DNA of 64,000 bases from Hyparrhenia diplandra. Lineage: Eukaryota; Streptophyta; Magnoliopsida; Poales; Poaceae. Location of the stretch: contig JADLZK010012353.1 in NCBI GenBank assembly GCA_015847255.1, positions 558,001 to 622,000 on the forward strand, written 5' to 3'. Below are positions 1 through 10,352 of this stretch, in pieces. Within the stretch, counting starts at the first letter, position 1, and the number at the start of each line of letters is the position of its first letter. A program made the translations under genes and the position numbers. The notes under the pieces were generated by a model. The model was not told the DNA's origin, did no database searches, and worked only from the letters and a program-made list of their open reading frames with translations.

Positions 1-301
1 TGGTGCAGCTCAATGTCGTAGCGTGTGCATCAATATAGTGAAGTTAGGCTTGTACTTCGAATACCAAGAGTTATCTTTCCCATGGGTGCTGGTACATGTA
101 TATACAGAGGAGAACTCTCTACCTCAATATCAACTAGCGATATAGTGCTAATTAACGAAGCATGTATCCACATGTATTCATGAACTTTAAATATTAAATT
201 AAAGTCGTCTCTTATTATTGGCCCATTAGTACTATAGCAATGCATGTTCCAACCCACTTACGGATCCAAATCCAATCCATAATTAGGTACAAGGTGTTAG
301 C

Positions 302-361
302 TTTTTTACATTGGGCTTTTTTTTTTTTTTTTTTTTTTTTGAGATTTTTTACATTGGGCTT
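302..361 (-). mobile_element. poly(A)-only retro-insertion with 17-bp TSD
   Basis: The 17-mer ttttttacattgggctt occurs at 302-318 and again at 345-361. Between the copies lie 22 T and gaga. Read on the minus strand this is tctc followed by an A tail, flanked by a target-site duplication. It looks like an extremely 5'-truncated LINE or SINE insertion that left little more than its tail. Replication slippage is less likely because the duplicated sequence is non-repetitive. Confidence 0.6.
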
Positions 362-463
362 CTCAATGATGTGATGTGTCTTACAAATGGGGTTATACTT
401 TGATTTCTGTTTTTTTTTTCGTCTGCAGCATCCGATTGTTGGGCGGCTAAGTCAAATGTCGAT

Positions 464-509
464 GGCATCGACCTGACCAAGTAATTTCATGCCATCGACC
501 TGACCAAGT
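464..509 (+). repeat. 27-bp-period duplicated segment upstream of the RING gene
   Basis: The segment catcgacctgaccaagt occurs twice in the leader of the RING gene, near 466-482 and 493-509. The first copy runs into an in-frame TAA at 482-484, so the repeat does not extend the coding frame. A plausible intron acceptor, ctgcag, precedes it at 423-428. Confidence 0.6.
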
Positions 510-538
510 GCATCTGCGTGCAAGTCGTGGCCATCGAG

Positions 539-946
539 ATGGCGCTCAGGGGCGGAGGGACGGAGACAGCAACGCCAATATCTCCGACCCCGAGAATCCG
601 GCCGTGGAGGCGCCCCCCGCCGCCGCCAACTTCGCTGGATTACTCCGAGACGGACTGCGCCATCTGCCTCGGCGAGTTCGCCGTCGGGGACGCCATCCGC
701 GTCATGCCGGCCAGCAGCCACATCTTCCACGCGAGCTGCATCGACCGCTGGCTTGCGCGGAGCCGCCGCTCGTCCTGCCCGACGCCGACCTGCCGCGCCC
801 CGGCCGCTGATGAGGCCACCAACTCCTGCGCCGGCGACTACAACGCCGTAGATGTGGCCTTCCTCGTCATGCTCGGCCTGCAGTTGACCACCATGGCGCT
901 CTACCTGCTCGACGCCACCGTGCGCTACTTCCAGGAAAGGAAGTAG
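539..946 (+). CDS. RING-H2-like finger protein (ATL-type) with C-terminal membrane segment
   Basis: An intact 135-residue frame. The ATG at 539 is the first in frame after a stop at 482. Residues about 45-92 form a RING-H2-like finger: CAIC, then EF..GD.IRVMP, H-x-F-H, C-I-D-R-W-L and a final C..C. ATL-family RING-H2 proteins are E3 ubiquitin ligases that are often membrane anchored. Here the hydrophobic stretch lies near the C terminus (VAFLVMLGLQLTTMALYLL), whereas classical ATLs carry it at the N terminus. Two features are odd. The third metal ligand, normally Cys in P-x-C-x-H, is Ser (PASSH). The last pair is C-x4-C (CPTPTC) instead of C-x2-C. The finger may therefore bind zinc poorly, or the gene may be decaying. 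The GC-rich single exon is typical of grass genes. The RING-like identity is secure. Ligase activity is inferred and doubtful. Confidence 0.75.
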   Translation: MALRGGGTETATPISPTPRIRPWRRPPPPPTSLDYSETDCAICLGEFAVGDAIRVMPASSHIFHASCIDRWLARSRRSSCPTPTCRAPAADEATNSCAGDYNAVDVAFLVMLGLQLTTMALYLLDATVRYFQERK

Positions 947-1989
947 GGAACCTCTCCGCCGCTGTAGCTATTCTTGGCAGGTGTCGGTGGTTCGCTAATT
1001 TCTCTTTATCATTTCTCTAATTAAATATCTTGTCAGCGGAGTGAATGATGTTTTATAATTCCTTCTAAATATATACACTCTGTTGTTTAATTTTTTATCA
1101 GTGTTCTCGTTGTTAGTTTCTCTTGCTGCCTCTGGTTAATGTTAATTATCCTTTGAGCCCTGATGATGGCATCAGGCATCAGATGGTATGCTTTATTGTT
1201 TTTTATATACTTTTAGAGTCCATGTTTTGCAAAGTTGTTTGATTTGTATAGAAAACATGGTGGCTAAGTGCAATTGTGTAAATAACCTGTACGATAAAGA
1301 ATTCATATTTTCACTAAAAACATATGGTAAGACTTAGCTAATCAACAGTGAGGGACGCTGTTGAAAGCCATCAGGGGTTGAAAGACTTGAGGCATAGGAA
1401 GAAACTATAAGTAAAAAATTGTATTAGTTAATGGGCAAAATATTTTCTAAGGTAATAGTACTTTTGTGCTTGCAGAAGACATGCAGCATCATGGCTTCAT
1501 AGAGCTTTTTTACAATGATGTGTAATGCAGGCAACAAAACCTTTAAGAGTAGTATTTGATATGGTCACTTATTCATTAATTACTATAAATGAGATGGAGT
1601 GTAGTTTAGACACATTAGTTTAGCAAGTCTGCACTTGGTAGTCCATTTGCAATTTTTTTTTTTAAAAAAAAGTTCTAAGCTGGGTAATGATTGATTAATG
1701 ATTAAGGGAAAGCATGAACTCTCTCTTTTAAAAAACAGTAAAATTACATGAACCTGACCCAAAAGTCCAGTACAACCACAGCATAACTGCAAAACCAACC
1801 GAACCTGGAGGACGGTGATGGCTGTCTGCACAACAGAAACGACCTGATGTTTAAAATGGAAATTTCGACTTATCAAGAATAATGTCGACGATAAAACTCT
1901 AACGGAGAGGGGTATTTCACTTTCCTATGATGATACTAGAATTACAGGCATAATATATTGCTCATGCTAACGCCACGGCCATATTAAGT
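947..1989. other. intergenic, no gene recognised
   Basis: AT-rich sequence downstream of the RING gene. The first 150 bases are probably its 3' UTR, with aattaaat-like signals near 1018. I see no coding similarity or structured repeat in the rest. Confidence 0.5.
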
Positions 1990-2195
1990 GCAAAGTTTAC
2001 TTTTTTTTTTTCGCGACCGGCCTTCATCCGTTTTTCATTAAGAGGAAGGAAAACCAAAACCGAATACAACGGATGCCCGGTTGCCGAGGAGACATCGCGG
2101 GCAAGAAACACGGAAAAAATCACACACCTATCTACCGAGAGTACTTAGAGATTACATGCTAAACTGGTTTTGCGACCAGACAACCGACACTTGTG

Positions 2196-3008
2196 CTAGC
2201 GACTTGAAACCCGCTTGCACCCACTCGTCGGCCTCCTGCATAACTCCGATGACAATCGCCGATGTCGAAGAAGCAACATTTCTGAACACTCTTGCGTTGC
2301 GCTCCTTCCATATGATCCACGAGTAGCAACAGGAAGGAGTCGAGGGCGGGCCGGTGCTTCGTAAGCCTCTTCCTCTCTTTCGATCCACCAGCTCGCGATA
2401 TCACGGTCGCCGTGTGGTACAAACGACACCATGCCAGCCCGGCGACGAAGCTGGTACCAAAGCTCCCCGAAAGTGACCACGCAGCCCAAGAATAGGTGCT
2501 CACAGGTTTCCGGCTCCCCGTCCACACAAAGCGCAGGCGTCGTCATCCCGCGGTCCATGCCGATGCCGCCTCGCTCCAGTCCGACACGCCCGTGAAACAC
2601 CGCCAAAAAGAAGAAACGCACCCTTGCCGAGCCTTGGTGCGCCAAAGTTCCTTCGCACCCAAGAGAGTCGTGGAGCCATGGAAGAGAAAGCTCGATATGC
2701 GGACGACGCCGAGTGCGGCCATTGCTAGTCCATTTCCACACAAACCTGTCCGGCCGGAGGGGTTCAAGCACCACATCCCTCACTAATCTCCATACACGGA
2801 GGTACTCACACAAAGACTGCATCGTTGCGGCGCCGTGACATCGGCCGCCCAACCATTGTCCGCAAGCGCGACCCTCTTTGTCTTCTTCTTGCCCGTCGCC
2901 GAGATCGCCGCGGAGCAGATGCGGCGCAAAGGTGCACAACCGTCCCTGAGGCAGCCAAGAATCGGTCCACATTCTCGCAGAGCTACCATCGCCAATGGCG
3001 ACCGACAT
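2196..3008 (-). pseudogene. LINE zinc-binding RVT domain (zf-RVT) and 3' part of ORF2
   Basis: A minus-strand frame with the plant zf-RVT signature: ALCVDGEPETCEHLFLGC, then a Trp-rich stretch. The associated WKERNARVF motif appears in another frame at about 2280-2330. It belongs to the C-terminal end of ORF2 of the surrounding LINE and is followed by a short 3' UTR ending in poly(A) at 2001. Confidence 0.7.
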
Positions 3009-3540
3009 GCTCGCCCGACGCCATGGCCTCCACCGCCTTCTCCGTTACGTGCGGCAGCGATCCCCAGCAGGTGTTCTCATTTGTGCGCTCTAGCCATGCC
3101 CATCTCGGCCCGCAGAGCGGCCGAAGAAGCGTAGGTCGAGGACTCCCGCATCGCCAAGCTCGGTGGGCAAGCACACGATCGGCCAAGCAAGTTTGCACTT
3201 GCCGCCGGAGGTGGTCAGCGTGCTGCACCATAGGAAGCCCCTCCTATTCTTGTCGATCCGTGAAACTCCCGGTACTGGATAGGCAGCAGAAATAGCCAAG
3301 TGTGTGGGGATCGCCGAGAGGGTAACCTTGGTCGCGAACACGACCGAGTGTACAAGAAGACCGGACTTCCAAGTTGGGATCCCGGCCGCGACCGCGGCCC
3401 ACTATGACTTGTTCCTCCGCCCGCTTCAACCGCTTCAAAGAGAGGGGCACCCCAAGGTATCGGCATGGGAAGGGGGCGATCGCAAGACGGGAATACCTGG
3501 TGCGAGCTTCCATGTCCTCATCAGCACACCGGATCGGGCG

Positions 3541-4911
3541 TCATCGTGCACTTGTCAAAGTTGGTGACCAGACCGACGCCCGCAAAGAAACGTAGAAGGT
3601 CCCTAATGCACTGGAGATCGCTCGGCGGCTTTGCCCGACGAGCAGCACCGTGTCGTCGCATATAGGGGACGCTACGTATTTGATGGCGTGGCCAGGCATA
3701 GGCGAAAGAACGCGGTCCCGATCAGCCTCCCTGAACAAAGCGTTGATGACTTCCATCGTAATGACAAAGAGCATCGGGGAGATGGGGTCTCCCTGGCGTA
3801 GCCCCCTTGCATGTGCGATCCTTCGACCGATCCGACCATTTACCATGATGCGAGTGCTGGCCGTAGATAGGAGGATGGAGATCCAATTAGTCCATCTCCT
3901 TGGGAAGCCAACGAATGAGAGGACTTGCAGCAAAAACGACCATGCGACTGAATCAAATGCTTTTGTAATGTCGACCTTCAGTAGAACTGCAGAGTGTCCC
4001 CTCGCGTGTAGCCACCGACAAGCTAGCTGTACAGCTCTAAAATTGTCATGGATTGATCTCCCCTTGATGAACGCGCTTTGATTTGGGGACACTAGTTCAT
4101 TCAGTCTGGGCGCCAATCTTCTTGCCAGGCACTTTGCAAACAGTTTGCTGAAACTGTGCATCAGGCTAATGGGCCTGAAATCCTTAAGCAAGTAGGGGTT
4201 GTCACACTTCCTCAGAAGAACCAGCACAGCATCGTTAAGCAAGTTGAAGCTGCGGGCATCAAGCGACCAGAGAGCATGGAATGCCGTGATGATGTCGTGC
4301 TTGATGATCGGCCATGCAACCTTATAGAAGAGGGCAGTAAACCCGTCAGGTCCGGGCGCCCGGTCAGAAGGTAAGTCCATGACCGTCTCCCAGATCTCGC
4401 GTTCCGTGAAGCAAGAATCGATTCCATGCATGTTTAGCTGCGGCAGCAAACCCTCCAGCTCAATGCCATGCTCTCTCTGGAAAGGCTTGCCTAGTATGTC
4501 ATGGTAATACTCGTACAGCAAGTCTTGCTTGGCGCCTTCCTCAGAGAACCATGTGCCCTGATGTTGCAGCGACGAGATGTAATTTTTCCTGCTCCTGTGG
4601 CACGCCTGTAGGTGGAAAAACTTCGTGTTTGCGTCCCCCTCGCCGAGATAACGTATCCTCGACCGTGTCCGTGCAATCGTTCTGGACAGCGACGCAAGGC
4701 CCAGACTTCTAGCTTTTAGGCTGGAACGCAGCGCCAACTCGGCATCGGTGAGCGACCTGGACTCTTGCGCCACGTCAAGCTGTGCGATGACCTCCCTTAC
4801 ACCGAACAGCTGCAGACGAACACTTCCAATGGAGCGCATGCTCCAGCTCTTGAGCGCCTTGGCCGTACGCCTGAACTTGATATCAAGTTTTACGCAAGCA
4901 AGCATCGACAT
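3541..4911 (-). pseudogene. LINE reverse transcriptase domain (RVT_1)
   Basis: A 456-codon open stretch in the middle of the LINE. It contains SDRAPGPDGF, FRPISLMHSFSK, the motif A segment LLKVDITKAFDSV and the motif B segment GLRQGDPISPMLF. The catalytic YADD box is altered to ICDD (near 3641-3673), which looks like a pair of compensating single-base changes around the box. Upstream it joins the endonuclease by a frameshift and downstream it is shifted into the RVT zinc-binding part. It primes reverse transcription at the nicked target in active elements. This copy is dead. Confidence 0.88.
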
Positions 4912-5720
4912 CCCAAGACGTCACCCTCCCGGGCTTCTCGACGACCTCCGTGAAGCCCTCCATCTTGGGCCAGAAAGCCTCAAATCTGAAGCGCGGCGAA
5001 ACGCGCGCGACCGTGCACAAGGCCAGCAGCAGCGGCGCGTGATCTGAGCTGTCCGTGGACAGCGCCCGGAGCCGATGATCAGGGAATGCGTCAAGCCATG
5101 GAACCGAAGCGAAAGCTCTATCAATCCTCTCAAAAGTCGGTCGCTGCCTCTCGTTGCTCCACGTGAACCTCCGACCATGCAGGTATAGTTCATCCAACAA
5201 CATGTCGTTGAGGCAGCGCCGAATCTCCTCATCGATGCTAAGTCAAGCCTGTCATTGCTCTTGTCCGCAGCTTGATATATGAGGTTGAAATCACCCCACA
5301 ACAAAGCAACATACCCGAGCCGTAGCTCGCACGCGATTCGGAGCTCATCGAGGAAGGCCGGTTTTAGCGCATCGGGGACCGGGCCATAGACCACGCAGAC
5401 GGTCCAAGGCGCAGAGTCAACCCCCCACCGAGAGAACTCGATCGATCGGCGAAACTCCGGGTGACACGACGGCCGCCGTCCATGAGTCGCGCGACCAAAC
5501 CACCGTGATACCCCCGGATGCACCATCGAAGGCACGAGACATAATCAAACGTAGTTCCCATTAGATCACATGCCCAAGCATCGACATTACAGCGACCTTT
5601 GTCTCGACGAGACAAACCCGAGAGACACGTTCCTGAACTACAAACTCTCGGACTGCGTCGCGGCGGGCTCGCGAAGTTCATGCCCCGCACATTCCGGAGA
5701 AACAAGTTTTGTGCTAACAT
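4883..5720 (-). pseudogene. LINE endonuclease domain (EEP/AP-type), frameshifted
   Basis: Recognisable blocks on the minus strand are NLFLRNVRGMN (the usual WNVRGLN start), VVYGP...FLDEL, GDFNLI followed by NDR, FTWSNER...ERIDRAF and LSTDSSDHAPLLL. These match the catalytic blocks of the LINE endonuclease that nicks target DNA. They lie in three different frames, with shifts near 5540, 5210 and 4905, so the domain is inactive here. Confidence 0.8.
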
Positions 5721-6497
5721 GGGGAACGAGAAAGAACGACCATAGCGCTAGAGCTAGACGCGGCGTGGCGGCAGCCCGACGCTTCTTGCCCCTGAGGAGG
5801 AACGCCTCCATGCCTTCCTTATTCACCTCCGCGAGGGGGCCGGTGAAAGCTTCCTGGAGCTCGTCGAAGGACACCGAGTCCACGTGTTCGGTGTCAACGG
5901 AGATCCCCATCTTCTTCAACAGGACACACCGCGTGCCCTATCCTCCGGCTTGTGCATCAGATGACCGCTTTTGGCGGCGAGCCTGGCGCTTCTCTTCGGC
6001 ACGGACAGTGAATCTCCCTGGCGTGCCCGAGTCTTCCTGAGCACGGGTGTAGACAGGATTGCCTGATCCAGCAGCCTCTTGAATCTCGCCACAAACTCGT
6101 CGACGGACGGACGATGCGGCGTTGGGCACTCGCCCCACGCCCACAGCAAAGCATCGCAACCTACCAAGACGCCTACGGCCGTGCCGACATCACACCGAGA
6201 GACCTGGCAACCCAGCGAAGGGGAAAGCAGGACCGGCCCAAACAGCTCACCATCTGCCAATTCCGCCCACCAGTCCTTGGACGGCACGGAGTGACCTGCT
6301 GCAGGCCCAGACGCCTGAAAAGCAAGCTCATTGTCCACGCGTTGCAGGCCCAGAGGCCCATCCGAAGCAAGTGCGGAGCCACCATGATGAAGCGGCCCAC
6401 GAGGCCCGTGGTTCGAGAGCCTCGAGTGCCTCACCACCGAGCGTTGGAGTTGCGGGCGCCGGGGAGCAGCGGCGTGGGCGTCGAGGCGCCGAGTCAC
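5638..6497 (-). pseudogene. LINE ORF1 (gag-like) C-terminal part
   Basis: Two overlapping minus-strand frames join near 5917. The upstream one ends with a basic segment containing PKRSARLAAK. The downstream one begins KKMGISVDT and continues as an acidic then basic tail. The RSxRxA...KxG pattern recurs in the other LINE ORF1 remnants of this window (35.6, 10.7 and 63.1 kb). Plant LINE ORF1 products are RNA-binding chaperone-like proteins. This copy is frameshifted and its N-terminal part is not clear. Confidence 0.6.
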
Positions 6498-6899
6498 ATG
6501 TCCCGCGACCTCTGCCCCGAAGGCGCTGACCTTGCGCCCACATTGGCGTCAAAGGCGATTGTACCGGCGTACAGGGCACAGACGGCAGGCTTTCCATAGC
6601 TTCGAGGCCACCCGAGCGAATCCTGGGCGAATCCGGTGCACTGTGCAGCAAAGTTTACTATAACTATATCATGGCAATACATTGCTGCACAACTGTCAGA
6701 ATTTAGTAATATCATGTATACAAAAGTTATGCGTTACATTCTGTAATCATAAAAGAGATTTTGCTCACCAAAATAGCTACCTATTTATCCAATGGCACAA
6801 TCGAACCACATTGCATTGCTCAGACTACATTGCTAGCATGCCATACTGGTAGCATAAGGGAAGTTAGATAAAAGAAAGGATAGCTCACCTATAAAGCAT

Positions 6900-7105
6900 A
6901 TAGGCCAAGGATTGAAATACTACAACAACAACAACAACAACATAGCCTTTAGTCCCAAGCTAGTTGAGGTAGGCTAGAGATGAAACCCATATGAAACAGT
7001 ACAAAAGAACGTAGAAAGGCACAAGACAAAAGGATAAAGATAGGGTAGATAGAAAAGGAAACAAAGTCATGGTTCAGGCACGTTAATAGGCCAAGGATTG
7101 AAATA
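6900..7105 (-). mobile_element. SINE or RTE-tail insertion with (TTG)n end and 20-bp TSD
   Basis: A 166-bp insertion (6920-7085) is flanked by the perfect 20-bp duplication ataggccaaggattgaaata at 6900-6919 and 7086-7105. On the minus strand it ends in (TTG)n directly after a segment with the familiar grass-repeat wording ggtttcatctctagcctac and gggactaaaggct. The (TTG)n tail fits SINEs or 5'-truncated RTE-type LINEs rather than poly(A) L1 elements. No tRNA-like promoter boxes were established. Confidence 0.85.
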
Positions 7106-8340
7106 ACCTAGCTTATTCCCAGGCCTTAGGCCATTCAGAGACAAATGCTATGCTCCTCCATAGATGCATGACTTGGTCCAAAAGTTACCCAGTAGACAGG
7201 TCGGCTGCCAAAGACAGACATATCCACCTATTGCACATATATAGACCTGTGAATCCCTTCACCACCAATTTGAATACCAGACGACTGCTGTCCTCACATA
7301 CAAACTCTATTCGGTAGCTGGAAAAATATGACAATGTTACTTTAGGAATTCAGTTTAAAACAACAGCTCTTGGTAGATTTTTCAAATTAGCCAGGCTACT
7401 AATCTGGCACAAACAAATTGTGATTCTACAGTCACAGGATCTGCTCGCAGGGAGGTAATCCTGGACAAAACTAACTGCCACTGACATGAGCTAGGAACAT
7501 GGACCTATTCAGACTACGTTTACAATCTTTTCAGTCAAGAGCAAAAATACAGGGAACCCACCAACAACTTTTAGCATTTGGAGGAAAGGGCGTATTACTG
7601 TAACCTCTCAAGGACCAAAGGCATACCAATATACTGAGCCTGTGATCTCCAACACCACCATACTGAAAGGGCAGGCTAATGTCTAGATAAGAAGGAAGTT
7701 CATTTCCTTGTGTGCACACCTCTTGCAAAGAGAGAGGAAGGGATAATTAGTATGTAACAGTGTGAGTAATTTCAGGAATAAGTCAAATAACAGAGAACTA
7801 AGCATATCAAAAGAAGCAAGACATCAGGGCCTGCTTGAGTGAACCACAACAATCATATTTGCATGTTTTTAACATGGGCTCAAATGCTTTTGAGGACAAT
7901 GAGATATAGGGACAGCAAAACATTAGCAACTGCTTCCTTTCGTTCTGTAAATAGCTGTAGACAGAATGTGTGTCTCATTACCATTTTTCAGTCTTGCGTC
8001 AAGAGAAAACAGAGGAAATTGTAGCAGCAGGAAAAATATTTATCGAGCTTCCATTGGATCCTGTTTCATGGTCTACAAATGAAATTTGAGCACTGGTAGC
8101 CGAAAGATGACGCCTCTTTTTGACATGACGTGCTGATCCAGAGGCAAATCGACCAGCTCGCTTATTTATGGCTGAAAGTAGGACGCCAGAAGTTGTAATA
8201 TCATCCAAGCTTAAAGAAAAAAAACATTTCAGTTTTAGTTCACAAAAATATCAACTTAAATTACAAAATAACAATGGAAGAGGTAACCGGAATCTCTGTG
8301 CTCTTTCCATGCAGAAAAATAAATATTGTGGCTAATTGGT
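7106..8340 (-). other. possible exons of an unrecognised minus-strand gene
   Basis: Two minus-strand segments read like exons. One at about 7999-8200 begins after a plausible acceptor (tttctttaag) and encodes LDDITTSGVLLSAINKRAG and a Lys/Arg/Ser-rich stretch. The other, about 7610-7728, encodes EVCTQGNELPSYLDISLPF. I do not recognise either protein, and there is no clear start or stop. The remainder shows no repeats beyond the SINE at its edge. It may be a relic of a host gene. Confidence 0.25.
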
Positions 8341-9000
8341 ACCTGATCTTTTTTTTTTTTTTTTTTTTTGAAACTGGAGGATCCACAGCATCACACTAAT
8401 CAGCCACCTTGGAAATAGAGAAAAAATGAACTCAAAGATGCACATAAGGACCAGAAGCAAATGATTGCACACAGACATGGTAAAAGGTAGGAAAGATATC
8501 TTCCCAAGGGCCCTCACTCTTTTCCAACTAATTAACCAGGCCGCTGAATCTGGTAGTAGACAGCAAGCAGAGTACTGCATCGTCACAGACCCCCGCTTCT
8601 ACCTTGCTGTTCATGTCGGCGTTGCTTGATCTCCACTTGAAGGTAGTTTCTTCTACGTCAATGCTGCCTTGTGCTCTCCACCTTCTCTCTCCTTCCCGTT
8701 ACAACCTGGAGACAAGCAATATACAACAGCATTTCGTGTCGTTACAAATCATTGCGTGGTAATTTAGTCCAGTGCAAAAGCAACACGCATAAGCACCGTT
8801 TTGCAATTGCATGGACCGTGTAAACTAAAATAAATGCTTTGAATATTTAGTTCGCTAGTTTAAGGAATATTGACCATAATAATAGTAACAAAAAAGAATA
8901 ACACATCAAGTTAAATCTACATGTAATCATTGCATAAATCTCATTGAATGGCATCTTTTCATTGAATAACTTCTGAGAAGGTTTCTTTTATGGACTTGAC
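8341..9000. other. poly(T) tract and unassigned sequence
   Basis: A run of about 20 T near 8349-8369 followed by non-repetitive sequence may mark the 3' end of a minus-strand retro-insertion, but I found no matching target-site duplication. No gene is supported in this stretch. Confidence 0.3.
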
Positions 9001-9535
9001 TACAGCATGCGCGCGCAAGACAACCTCCTTCTGGCTGCACACCCCCGCCTGATACACGCCCGCTTGACACCTGCGCTTGACCCCCGCTTGACACATGACA
9101 CACACACAACACCGAGACACGTTACTGTTCTTGAGCTAACTCAGAATATGTGCCTCACATCTCCTTCGTCCACCTCTATTAACCGTACAGATCTAGCTGT
9201 CTTTAGCAAGTGGATATTGGATCTTGGTGAAGGGCAGAACGGAGAATCTGAACCGTCATGGATAAAAATTCCCCATGATTTATTGGTGATGACAGATGAC
9301 GATACATTAACATGTATTATAGATACTGTCTATCCTGATCTCCACCTGCAGTATCTCAATCATGATTACTTAAGAGAATGAGCCATATTATGTCCCACGA
9401 ATGATATTGCTGAGTTAGTTAATGATAGTGTTGTGTCACGTTTGCCGGGTGATGAGAAAGAGTATCTAAGCCTTGATAGTATAGTCAAGTCATCACGAAC
9501 ACATGAAAGCTTTGTTAAATTTTGTCCGCTGGCCT

Positions 9536-9600
9536 GGCTGATCTTTGTGAGAGAAAGTACCGCCTGGTCGGCCGGGTTTGGCTGATCTTTGTGAGAGAAA
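9536..9600 (+). repeat. 43-bp-period local duplication inside the helicase remnant
   Basis: tggctgatctttgtgagaga occurs at about 9536 and again at about 9579, each followed by related GC-rich sequence. It is a private tandem duplication that breaks the helicase frame. Confidence 0.7.
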
Positions 9601-9957
9601 ATATCGACCGGCCGGGGTGATAAGCCGTTTAACAGGGCCTGAGTCATATGAAACATTGTACCCCATTGAGTACCTAAACTCGCTGAATGCCAACAATTTC
9701 CCCACACATAGGCTGGTTCTCAAAAAAGGTGTTCCGGTTATGTTGCTTCGTAACCTCAACCAGTCAGAAGGTCTATGTAATGGTACTAGGTTGGTCATAA
9801 CTGCTTTGGGATCTCGTGTCATAGAAGCCACAATTCTAACTGGCAGCCATGCAGGTGGCAAGGTGCTTCTGCTGCGCATCTCTCTCAACAAAAAAAGATA
9901 ACAGGTGGCCATTTGAACTCCAAAGGCGACAGTTCCCCGTGTGCTATGGTATGACAA

Positions 9958-10198
9958 TTAGAGCAAGTATTATAAGGGGGCTGAGAGTTGGCTGAGAGCT
10001 GGCTGGGATCCTACGTGGATGAGAGAAAGCAGAAAAATAGAAGGAGCGGGCGACGAGCGAGACGCGGGCGAAGAGCGCATGCATGCACTGCATGCTATTG
10101 GCTGGTGTTCCTTGATATGCTTTAAATAGCAGCTGGGTCCACCACCATTGCATGCTGTTGCAGCCGGCAACCGACGAAATCTATAATACTTGCTCTTA
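9958..10198. mobile_element. Tourist-like MITE (PIF/Harbinger) with TTA TSD
   Basis: A 235-bp element (9961-10195) with perfect 14-bp terminal inverted repeats GAGCAAGTATTATA / TATAATACTTGCTC, flanked by TTA at 9958-9960 and 10196-10198. The 3-bp TTA duplication is diagnostic for PIF/Harbinger MITEs. The host reading (MTI-NKSQGQ of the helicase) is restored by collapsing the element and one TTA, which confirms the boundaries. It has no coding capacity. Confidence 0.95.
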
Positions 10199-10352
10199 AC
10201 AAGAGTCAAGGACAACCGCTTTCATCTGTTGGTGTCTATCTTAAGTGCCCCTGTGTTCTCGAACGGTCAACTATATGTGGCGGTTTCACGTGTTACCTCA
10301 AGGCAAAGATTAAGATTTTGATTGAAGATGATGATGGCTTGTGTCTTGACGA

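Larger units (their letters stand above)
1990..6659 (-). mobile_element. L1-type LINE, near full length, decayed, 12-bp TSD
   Basis: The element fills 2002-6647 and is bounded by the perfect 12-bp duplication gcaaagtttact at 1990-2001 and 6648-6659. Its tail is a run of T at 2001-2011, that is poly(A) on the minus strand. Read on the minus strand the order is ORF1 C-terminal part (about 6500-5640), AP-type endonuclease (about 5700-4900), reverse transcriptase (about 4900-3540) and the zinc-binding RVT domain (about 3000-2200). The frame changes at least five times, so it cannot encode a functional protein. The order and tail fit plant L1-clade LINEs. Confidence 0.93.

Noticed and set aside
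2081..3665. Plus-strand frames across the first LINE
   Set aside because: Antisense to the LINE ORF2 C-terminal domains.
8349..8590. Poly(T) start of a LINE or SINE on the minus strand
   Set aside because: No target-site duplication or family similarity could be found. Kept only as an unassigned stretch.
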